Below the pieces are notes generated by a model. The model saw only the letters and a list, made by a program, of their open reading frames with translations, was not told where the DNA came from and searched no databases. A DNA stretch of 64,000 bases. It comes from Agapetus fuscipes (Eukaryota > Arthropoda > Insecta > Trichoptera > Glossosomatidae). Every line of letters starts with the position of its first letter. Position 1 is the first letter of the stretch. A program made the translations under genes and the position numbers. Below are positions 32,738-42,200 of this stretch, in pieces. The stretch covers positions 7,332,703 to 7,396,702 of the forward strand of contig OX637362.1 in NCBI GenBank assembly GCA_951799405.1, read 5' to 3'.

Positions 32738-32822
32738 TAATCTCAGTTGCAATGATTAATTGACAATTAAGAATTACAATAAATGAATGTCCAAAAATTC
32801 AGACATGTAAGTATAATTTCAG
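32738..32822 (-). mobile_element. LINE-A 3' remnant, very diverged
   Basis: aatctcagttgcaatgatta, aagaattacaataaatgaat, ttcagacatgtaagtataat. Confidence 0.45.
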
Positions 32823-33001
32823 TTAAACGAATTATAAAAATCTCAGCAATACACAATAACAATGAATAATACTGTAAATAATGCCGAAAACTTTTCATTC
32901 TATTCAAAGGGCGTAGACGACAAATTTCCCAAGCAAACAGCCTCGCCATGACCCACATTTCTCTCAGCTGATATATGAGTATACTATTCCATGTTAAAAC
33001 A

Positions 33002-33160
33002 ACACTGTAACAAAACGACACGATAAAACAACACATGACAGAACAACACATGACAGAACGGCACATGATAGAACGACACATGACAGAACACCGCAATGAA
33101 AGTACATCACAATGACTGTCTGTACATCACATGACAACACATCACAGGAAAGTACATCAG
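33002..33160. repeat. ACACATGACAGAAC tandem array, arm 1
   Basis: Four to five ~15-bp units (aacaacacatgacagaacaa and relatives), decaying into catcacaatg/catcacatgaca motifs. Inverse of arm 2 at 33535. Confidence 0.75.
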
Positions 33161-33163
33161 AAT

Positions 33164-33478
33164 ATCGCTCCGTAGTCTGTGGTTAACACTTCTAACTCGT
33201 AGATGGAAGATTGTGGGTTCGAATTCCGGCGGAGCACAAAAAATATACCATTTATATTTTCAAATATGCATTTCGCTGGATAAAAAAAAATCATATACCT
33301 ACCTGTACCAATGATCGATCACTAAAGGTCCATCCAGCATTACAGCAACTGGGTCTTGCTTGAGTATTGGCGCTTTCTATAGAGACGCCCAAGCTCGCAG
33401 AGGGCTCTTGAGGTGTGATACACACAAAAACAGCGCTCAGCAAATAAATAATCCTAATGTTATTATTTTATTGTACAT
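33164..33478 (+). mobile_element. SINE-A, full length
   Basis: Head gctccgtagtctgtggttaa, B box gtgggttcgaattccggcgg, body, LINE-E-like tail gagggctcttgaggtgtgat with acacacaaaaacagcgctca, then aataaataatcctaatgtta. Flanked by the inverted TCATGTG arrays. Confidence 0.9.
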
Positions 33479-33534
33479 AAAACAGAACGCATCATAAACT
33501 GCACATGAAAAAACATTCTCGGAATGATGTATTT

Positions 33535-33625
33535 TCTGTGTTATTATGTCATGTGTTGCTCTGTCATGTGTCGTTCTGTCATGTGTAGCTATGTCATGTG
33601 TCTTTTAGTCATTATGCCGTTCTAA
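33535..33625. repeat. TCATGTGTTGCTCTG tandem array, arm 2
   Basis: Five ~15-bp units (tatgtcatgtgttgctctgt and so on), in inverted orientation to arm 1. Confidence 0.75.
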
Positions 33626-34012
33626 CCTGCCACCATGAGGGTTACATATCGTGCAAGTACTGTACCCCGAGTGTACAGCATCACTATTGCGTTAATGGAA
33701 AAATGTATGGAAACTAAATCACTCGCTAAGAGTGCAGTCGTATATTCTATACGTTTTTGATGTATGACATCGAGGTGAGTTTTTGTTACACGCGGGGTAC
33801 TGGAGCGGTTGCAGGGACTGAGGAAATATCATTTCTCTTCTTTGGCTTCTCTTCCCACCTCTTCTATGTATCCAACTATATATATATATATATCTATGGG
33901 TTAACTCAACCATATTGCTGACAACGTTTTTTTTCTTCCTGTGCCTATTCAATGAATATCGGTGATCATCGCCTTTGCAATTTGCACCTTAGAAACTAGG
34001 ACTGGTCCGTAG
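33626..34012. other. Unassigned DNA with (TA)n
   Basis: (TA)n at 33876-33893. Nothing else recognised. Confidence 0.4.
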
Positions 34013-34216
34013 TCCAGTGGCAACACTTCGGACTCTTGAATGAAAGGTTGTAGGTTTGTAACCCGGCGTAGCACAAAAAATACCATATATATTTTCTAAA
34101 ATGCTCTTCGCTGGGTTGAAAAATTCATAATCCTTACCAAAGGTCCATCCAGCCTTACAGCAATTGGGTGTTGTTTGAGCAGTGGCGCTTTGTAGCGACG
34201 ACCATTCTCGTAAAAT
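34013..34216 (+). mobile_element. SINE-A, joined directly to SINE-B
   Basis: Head ggtccgtagtccagtggcaa, B box region ggtttgtaacccggcgtagc, body to tagcgacgaccattctcgta. It stops just before the LINE-E-like tail, where SINE-B starts. Confidence 0.85.
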
Positions 34217-34530
34217 GTCCGGTGGATATTTCAGTTAGTAAAATGCTCGCATTTCATGTCGAGAGCAAGGGTTCGATCCACACCGAGGGTGTTAGAAATG
34301 ATTTTCCGTTTCGGTGTTTATTTCAAACCCAAAATAAATACCGGCAAGGTGTACACAGCCTTCACAAGAAATGAGAACTAGCCCTGTCGGGAGCTGGGAA
34401 ACCCTCACTTCAATTGAAGTGGTTGGTGTGAGATCGGCTTCCTTAACGTAAAAATAATAGGTCCCGATTCGCCACATGTAACCCCTTCGAGAATTCGTTG
34501 GCAAGAAGTTGCACTATACGTGTAACTTAG
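34217..34530 (+). mobile_element. SINE-B, full length
   Basis: Begins gtccggtggatatttcagtt, B box aagggttcgatccacaccga, then gaaatgattttccgtttcgg, ggagctgggaaaccctcact, aattgaagtggttggtgtga, gcaagaagttgcactatacg, tgtaacttagtttcgttgc. Confidence 0.9.
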
Positions 34531-34930
34531 TTTCGTTGCACAAAAGAAGGATCTTGCGTTTCTGCCAAAACTATGTCTCAGGTTCTTCAAATCTCGATGT
34601 TCTTCTTTGACCTAGAGCTCGTCTTTCCTGTATGATTAGATGCATGAGAGAATACTTCTCATTTTTCATTATGTGGCCGAACTAAGCCAATTTGTGGCTA
34701 TTTATGGACATCAAGTGTTCGGCCTTAGTATTCATACGGTAAAGAACCTCGGCATTTGGGACACGATCTATCCAATAAATTTTGAAGATCCTACGGTAGA
34801 CCCACATTAATTCAAAGGCAATCAGCAAGACATTGTGTAAATTTCCACCCTTCCATGCCATAGAGTAGAATTGGAAGGATGTAGCATCTCACCATACGCA
34901 GACGTAGCTCTAGTTTTCCTTGAGGGAGCG
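34531..34930 (-). pseudogene. RTE-like LINE ORF C-terminus
   Basis: Minus-strand codons, with frameshifts, read YILPILLYGMEGW, AFELMWVYRRIFKIYWIDRV, PNAEVLYRMNTKAEHL, FGHIMKNEKYSLMHLIIQ and QRRTSRFEEPE. This succession (LLYG.E.W, E.W..R..LKI.W.D, NAEVL.RM, GH.MR.EKY.LL.LI.QG) is the post-RT C-terminal region of a widespread animal LINE group. It differs from LINE-A/B, whose C-termini read WFGHVERM and GRPRK. Stops and frameshifts make it a dead remnant; both ends are missing. Confidence 0.75.
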
Positions 34931-34937
34931 CGTCAAT

Positions 34938-34968
34938 ATTTATTTGCAACTTAGATTATAGATTATGT
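34938..34968 (+). mobile_element. LINE-A tail scrap
   Basis: tatttgcaacttagattata then gattatg: just the terminal ~30 bp. Confidence 0.55.
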
Positions 34969-35693
34969 AGACTACTGCAGCTCAATTTTCTTATGAAATA
35001 TAAATAATATTAGCATAAGGTCATAAATACAAACAACGCTATTTATTCACAACACATTTGATCCATAGCTGGTTCATGGATCATCGATTTTTTATATTGA
35101 AAATTCACGTTAGGTGGCGGTTGAGCTTTATATTTGGTGTGTCTGAATAACACCGATTCTTATCTATACTTCGCTCTCTAGCACTCTCGAGCAGTAGAAA
35201 AAGGAATAAAAATTAGTTTCCCTTTGGAAATGCTCAAGTGTCCCTTTGACCAGATTTCCAGCAGGTCTCCTTATTAAAAAGAGAAGATTGCTCTGTAGAG
35301 TCAGGCAGATATGAACATTTTTCTCTGCGGATAATGCAGCTATAACAATTACCCGTATAATCTGTGTCTGGTAGCTATTAAAGTTGCAGCTTTTGAGTCT
35401 CCTGGCTTTACTTTGTTAGCCTGCTAGTTTTCTCTGCCTGTGCCTTCTCCTGTATTTGAATGTTTTGTGATATTTATCTCGCAAGGAAAGGCGGCAGTAA
35501 TTACACAGTGCACGTTTTACCTCAGTGGCGATACAGAAGCACAAACAGGGAAGCTTTATCGCAGCCTTAGAGGGGATGACAGAGAAAAACACAGTGGATT
35601 TCTATGAGGTAAATTTCAAAAATTTACTTTCTGATTTGATGAAATTTTTTATTGAGAGATAATCTACGAGTATTTGCCATTGGTGGAAAAACA
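34969..35693. other. Unassigned DNA
   Basis: No ORF above 60 codons and no repeat recognised. Confidence 0.4.
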
Positions 35694-35943
35694 CTTTGGG
35701 CCTGTTGCACAAACCTCCAATAGATATTTGATTGACACATCAATTAATTTGGTTGCTTAATTCTGGTAAGGACCTAAGTTAAATATTTCTCGGAAGTGGG
35801 TAATAATATGATTGAATTTGAACAGGAAAGATAATGTATATCAGCTGATTTACGTATATGCAACCATTTTTTTTATTTCATGGGAGAAATCACACTTAAT
35901 TTGGATTTTTGTATGATTGGAGTTTGTGGCAACAGGCCCTAAG
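35694..35943. mobile_element. MITE family 3 (GGGCCTGTTGC termini)
   Basis: Left end gggcctgttgcacaaacctc; right end, reverse-complemented, gggcctgttgccacaaactc. About 245 bp, AT-rich interior, no ORF. Terminal repeats of about 24 bp with one or two indels. No convincing target duplication. Confidence 0.75.
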
Positions 35944-36183
35944 AAATCGATGAAGGAACTCTGAAATCAGAAGTATGTGAGACACTGAAGACATTGTCAG
36001 ATGGAGTTGGAAGATGAGACGATTCTGCAGGGACTATGTAGAAAACATGAGTCAAAGTAAATAACTGATGCCAGACGGTCAGCGTCTACCAGGTGTCTAC
36101 CACCCAGAAGATGAAAGTTGGTATTTTGCATCGCAAAAAGGAAGCCCCGAATAAACAAATCTGATAGAAATCAGATATATGAT

Positions 36184-36235
36184 ATATGAACTTCTTCTTC
36201 TTATGTGAGATAACATAAGAAGAAGAAGTTCATAT
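36184..36235. repeat. Perfect 23-bp hairpin
   Basis: The stem atatgaacttcttcttctta plus tgt (36184-36206) is followed by the 6-nt loop gagata and its exact inverse (36213-36235). Complementarity ends abruptly on both sides. It could be a tiny foldback element; it is short for a typical animal pre-miRNA, and its stem is low in complexity (CTT repeats). Confidence 0.85.
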
Positions 36236-38640
36236 GCTATTAAAAAAAAGATCATAAATAATGTTCAAATTTTATCATCCACTTACCTACTGAAACAGGA
36301 ACTTTTGGCTGCAAGGCTGGAGATTGAACTACGTGACACATTTTGATACAGGCACATAATGGTAGTGTTACAATTTATCGCTACTATCCCGCTTAGGCTT
36401 CCAAATTGAAGCCATTTTTTTCGATGTAATTTTATTCAATGAAAATATACCTTGTCGAACAATTATTTTTTCCTTACTAGCGATAAAATCGTTTTTCCTT
36501 TCGTAAGTTTGATAATCTTTTTAATTTTTTCATGATGCTGAAACCATCTCATCGTGGTTTTTTGTTTATTAACTGTATTGACCTCTTTCATAATAAACTA
36601 TTCAAATCCCAATTAACACCACGTATAATTCAACCAAGTATTCCTCCACAAAGACTTTCTCAATGATTATCACAAATTGTCACTAAATTATTATCATGCA
36701 TCAATAGCAATGCATCTGTTTGAGCATTCCTCACTGTGTATTCTTCCTTCTGTATAAATCCTAAGATTGGTTTGTAGCAATGTGTAAGAAAATATTTTAA
36801 TATTTTTTTGTCATGCCTCCCTATATAAGGCAATATTTTAGAGTTCCTTATATGTAGAAGCAACAACACAAGCAAACTCCAATTTCATCAAAAGCCCTTT
36901 ACTCGTTCGCTTACTTTTGAAATACTCTTTTTAAATAATGTTTTGTATTAATTAAAGAATATGTGTACATTCGACCGCACAGAGTCTCTCTGTGAGCCAG
37001 GCTTTAACATACGTTCTTCCCTCAGGGCGGCGATCTGGTAAACAGCTTTCAGCTTTTTGCTGTAACAAGTTAAGCGGCGGTAAAAATCGAAGCTCTGTGC
37101 GGGGCTTAAGCGGCACCTAGAGAAGTGGGGCGGTGGAGGGACAGGAGAACATGGGGGGCAGGAAACCAGAGCAGGGGAAGAGATTGCTAATTGAAGAAGA
37201 ATTCATCTGCAGGAAACGCAAAGCCGTGTTTCATCTTTGTGTATAAACAAGTAGTTTGTAGCTTTACCTGGATGAAGAATACAAAGAAAAGGCTTAAAAG
37301 AAAATGAAATTTTTGAGTTTTAAAGCAAAGTAAAAAAGTGACATTATAACAAAATCTATTTACTACATATTTTGTGCTTTTTTTAGGTAAATAAGAACGT
37401 GATATGGTTTACTTAGGAGAAATTATTCCGTTCATCAATATGGAGGCTAATTATGATTCCGTTATTACTGACAGCGGATGGCTAGAATTTGTATTTTTAT
37501 AGGTTTTGGATAGACTTTGGAATTGAATCTTGGATAAAAACGGGTGAACGTAGGACTCGTATAATCAGAAAACAAAGGTCCATTTGATCAAAAATATTGC
37601 GACCTTTGTTTGTTTTTTGATGCATGCCTAAATAATATCACGCGTTTTACAAGTACATACAGAAGTCCTTCTATACGAAGGCTGGTGTCAAAGAAAAAAA
37701 TACAAATGACATTAAAAAACATGAGCTTGCCTTTCGTTGTACAAATCCATTAATGAAATATATTATAAGAATGATCACCAGAGTCCTACTGGTTAGTGTT
37801 TTCGCTAATTCATTACAAGATTACATCCGGGGTCACCAGATGTCAGACTACAGCTTGGACCATTGAAAAACATGTAAATTTTTCTGGTAATTGCCTTTTC
37901 TTCTTTTGCATACGATAAAAATTAGTAATGAAAGATTCCTTATGCCATTGTCCCTTACTACCTCCATTATTCTTTTGTTACACGGCATAAGAAAGAATCG
38001 TGATACCGTAGTGAGCTTCATGTGTTCCTCCTTAGTGATGCATTTTGTCTGGCAGCCCTCCAAGAGCAGCTGAGGAGTGTGTGACAGGGCTAGTGTTCCC
38101 GATATTTGAATTATTAAACCTTACGCTAGTGATGGTTTTACTGGAGAAAAATCTGTGCCAAAGGCAATAGTTTCGTCCCTGTAGATTTGCACGTCAATGC
38201 GAAAGTTACATTTTTACAAATAATGTTCTATTTACGAAAAAAAAGAATTAAATATTTTTTGGAAATTATGACAATGCATTACTATTTGTACACAATGTTT
38301 TACCTTTAGAAGGTAAATGACTTCAAAGGATATATTACTTGAAATGAAATTTATTTTATGTGCTCTAATGTGCTTAAACCCTCAATTTATTTTAAGTAAC
38401 TTTTTCGGAGCTCTGCTGCTTTCTGATTGAATTCAAAATTATGACTTAAATTGATTGTTCTAGTTGCAATTTCAAGCCATTTAGCGACGGCAACCACGTT
38501 CTCTTCAGTGTAAAACTCTCTTGTTAGCGAAAAGCTAAAGCGAACCATAAAGACACACATTCAAGATCCCTACGGTCATCAGAAACTTTAACATTGAAAA
38601 TACCAACGCATTCCACAAATTTCCTTGAAAAAATCATTTA
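36236..38640. other. Largest unassigned block
   Basis: About 2.4 kb without a recognised element. A GC-richer patch at 37010-37190 contains gggcggcgatctgg and gcggtaaaaatcgaagctct but no ORF. The two 60-71-codon frames at 37848-38073 overlap on opposite strands and look random. This is the best candidate for low-copy intron or intergenic DNA. Confidence 0.45.
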
Positions 38641-38690
38641 CAGTTCATGCCACTCGCTTATGGAAGGCCAACCCTACACACAGAAGGACC

Positions 38691-38730
38691 GCCCTGATGA
38701 AGGATCGTGATACCGATCCGAAACGTCGGC
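38691..38730 (+). ncRNA. Hammerhead-like motif with GUC site
   Basis: CTGATGA (38694-38700), a perfect 6-bp hairpin GGATCG..CGATCC (38702-38719), GAAA (38720-38723), then ACGT as a self-complementary two-by-two stem III and C at the cleavage position (38727). GGC (38728-38730) can pair with GCC (38691-38693) as a short stem I. All core residues are intact. Stem I is short, so the fold is less certain than at 23252. It lies at the start of a ~170-bp segment of unknown parentage. Confidence 0.55.
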
Positions 38731-38859
38731 TAGAAAATAGCAAATTAACGGATTACCCGAAAACCTATCAACATATATATATATGTATTTATACATTATC
38801 TTTTAACCATAATTATTGTAATACCACGGACTACCCATATCATTGTGCTTGCAGATCTT

Positions 38860-39000
38860 GTCCATCCTAAGGTTGTCTGTAAGATATCGCCATGTGCGAT
38901 AAGACCGCCCATTGTACATAATGTCTCTTTTTGTTTATAATATTAATGTAATTTATTTGTGGTGTACAATAAAGTTTATTATTATAATTATTATTATTAT
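38860..39000 (+). mobile_element. LINE 3' UTR end, Jockey/CR1-like
   Basis: gtgcgataagaccgcccatt, gtacataatgtctctttttg, then ggtgtacaataaagtttatt and (TTA)n at about 38977-39000. The gcgataaggccgcc..tgtacaataaag layout is one I associate with lepidopteran retrotransposon 3' ends. No coding part is present. Confidence 0.6.
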
Positions 39001-39249
39001 AAAGACTTTTGTCTAGATTTGAAAAAAGCTTTTTTATATTATTTTTAAATAATGCTTCGCAGTAAAATACATCTGTATTTTGGCTGAGAAATAATCAGGA
39101 GTGAATACCAGCTGTCTTCAAATGTTGATTGCTACATTTTAGTTATTAAAACGATATTTGATTAAATGTTGCAGCGCGGATGGGCAAGTTACATTAAACA
39201 CAAACCTATTACAATACCGTTATCTCCGGACATGTACACTGTTCACTTA

Positions 39250-42200
39250 CAGTCGGCATGGTGATATTGAATATTCTGATAAATGATTCCTCCGCTATGT
39301 ATCAGAAGGGCTTTGCTGTAGTTGGGCCGGTGATTAGAGCCGCCGACTCGCATCCAGGCTGCGAGGAGAACAACAAACTAAGTCGGGCAGAGGGAGTTTG
39401 TGCAATTGCATTTTGGACGCATTCCAGCAGGGGGTGGGGTGATAGGGTGGGGAGGGATACCAAGTGGCCGCGGTGTGAAGTCCTCTACGTGGTACTGACT
39501 ATCGTGCTCTTTGGTACTGACTGTGTCAACACACAAATTTTCAAATTTCACAAAGATTCGAGGACTACCTACCGCCGCTGATTAGCGGGCGGTAGAAGCT
39601 CTGTTTATTTTTTGTAAATTTTTTTCTAATTAAAACTGTGTTCTAGTGATTACAATATTTTAAAAGTTAACCAGCAGTTCAGATGCTTACGCAGTGCAAT
39701 TAAACACAGTGAATGCGCCTACAAATAAACAATTCAAAATAAAATAAAAAATTCCATAACCTCTAATTTTTGACAAGTGACATCGCGGCAAAGTGCTTGC
39801 AGTGGGTAGGTACCTACTTACTCGCCTGCATGACAGAAACAGACGCGCCAGTGCTATGTCCAGTGCAGAGGTACTCCCTGCAAGTACTTAAAGATATAAT
39901 AACTAACACTGTGCCGCGAGTGCAATGTCGAACAAAAGAGTGGCCAAACATTGTGCTGAGGAGGCGCGTGAGGCGCAGAAAACGAGGAGGGCGACGGCTG
40001 AACTACTCAGCCCCGCCAGTGACAACTCCTGCTGTTTGTTCAGTGCATTGTGAGGATCTTGCTTCCACATCCAGATCTTCAGTGGCACCTTCATCGCCGA
40101 GCTCCCTGCTGACCAGCGGGAGACATCAGCAAATTCTGGAGAGGAAGATCAATTTTGGATGCTGGAATGCGAGATCTATCGCCAATAAAGTGGATGACAT
40201 TTGTGAATTATGTAAAAGCCATGACCTTGGCATCCTCGCACTGACAGAGACGTGGCATGAGAGCTACCACTCAAGTGCCATGAAGAGACTGCGTGCACTG
40301 GGGTTCGCGACATTTGAGGAAGCACGGGCAAGGCCACGTCATGGAAAAGGGACAGAGAATATTTCCTGGACCAACCATGGCGGAGTTGCGTTGCTAGTGC
40401 GTCCAGGATGTCGTGTGGAGAAGATTAACTTTTTTTCTTTCACGACATTTGAGTGCCTTGTATGTCGGGTATCTTCCGGTGCAACGCTCACAATAGCTAT
40501 TGTATATCGCCCCGGCTCTAAGCCTGTTACGGCGGCGTTTTTTCATGAATTTCGGGAGCTCTTTGAAGTTTTAGTAACTCGTAATGAGATGTTTCTGATA
40601 GTGGGGGATGTTAACGTCAGGCTTGAGCGCAGAGATGACACCAATTGTGTTACTCTCACTGCCTTGCTTGCGGACTATGGCTGCAGACAGTGGGTAGATG
40701 CTCCCACTCATGACGCGGGTGGCCTACTGGATGTGGTCATCACTAGACAGGAGGATGCTCCTTTGAAAACAGAGGTAAGAGATGTGGGTTTGTCGGACCA
40801 CAGGTTGGTGGTGGTACGTTTAAATCTAGGACGACCTGTTCCTGTATACAGGAAAATTACCTCCAGGTCCTGGAACAAATTTAAGATCGATTTCTTCAAA
40901 ATGGATTTATCTCTATCGCCGATCTGTTGTCCGGAAACCTACGTCTCAATGCACCCAGACACATTAGTTGGGCTGTACAATGACACCATGAAAAGTTTAA
41001 TAAATCTGCATGCTCCCATTTCAATCAAACATGTTAGGGAGCGGAATAGTGCTATCTGGTTTGATAGTGAATGCAGTGCGCTGAAACGCAAAATGCGACA
41101 AGCAGAGCGTAATTTCAGGAGCGGCAAGCCAGGTAGCACTAGAGAAATGTGGATAATTGCACAGGGTCTGTACAGGTCAGCTATCCTCCAGAAAAAGTCC
41201 CAGCATTATTGTACCATTATTGCTAGTGAAAAATGTCCACAGCGTTTATGGAGACTTCTGGAGAACGTGTCTGGTGGTGCCCGGGCCGGTGCGGGTCCGG
41301 TGACGACTGCTGGTGATCTCGCTGCTTACTTTCAAAGTAAAATACCGACCAGATATTCTCCCCTAGGGGTTAGTCCTGGTTCTCTGGGACTTTTGTGTAA
41401 TTCACAGCTTGAAGTGCTTGGGCTGACCTCTATTGAAGAGGTGACGCGAGTTGTAGCGGGATCGCCAAATAAGCAGTGTGATCTGGATCCTGTGCCGACG
41501 TGGGTACTAAAAGAGTGCATTCTTCTAGTGGCTCCATTTATTGTTAGGTTTATCAATGGATGCCTAATGGATGCCACTATCCCCTCCTTTTTAAAGGAAG
41601 CGCAAATAACGCCAATATTAAAAAAGCCAAATCTCGATCCTAACGATCTCTCCAATTTCAGGCCGGTGTCAAACTTACCGTTTCTGTCTAAGGTACTGGA
41701 GCGCATTGTCTCTGATCGGCTGGTATCTTATCTGAGTGCTAACGATCTGATGCCTAAGAGGCAATCAGCCTATCGAAAATATCATTCGACTGAAACTGGC
41801 TTACTGACGGTGGTCTCAGATCTGATATCGGCAGTGGATTGCGGAGATCTTGCTCTCTTAGCGCTTCTGGACATGAGTGCGGCGTTCGACACCGTATGTC
41901 ATGATATTCTGATAAGGAGGTTGGAGGGTTCGTACGGCTTGAGGGATAAGGCGCTGGCGTGGTTCTCCTCCTACTTGGCGGATCGCAAGCAGGTAGTGCG
42001 TACTTGTGACTGTGTCTCACCTTCCTATTCGCTGATCTCCGGGGTGCCGCAGGGGTCTGTACTGGGACCGATCCTGTTTATTTTATACACTGCTGACATT
42101 GAGAGTATAGTTGAGAAATGGGGCCTCATTACACATGCATATGCAGATGACTGGCAAATTTACTCTCAGTGTCAGCCACATATGGCACAAACTCTCAGTA

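Noticed and set aside
39258..39581. 107-codon frame upstream of LINE-E as its ORF1
   Set aside because: No coiled coil, RRM or zinc knuckle is visible, and it ends 250 bp before the main ORF; more likely 5' UTR or flank.
39770..39829. TTG at 39770 as the LINE-E start
   Set aside because: Non-ATG initiation would be unusual for this nuclear element; the first in-frame ATG (39830) is preferred and loses only 20 residues.
41332..41706. Minus-strand frames of 60-124 codons inside LINE-E
   Set aside because: They mirror the intact plus-strand polyprotein and have no motifs of their own.
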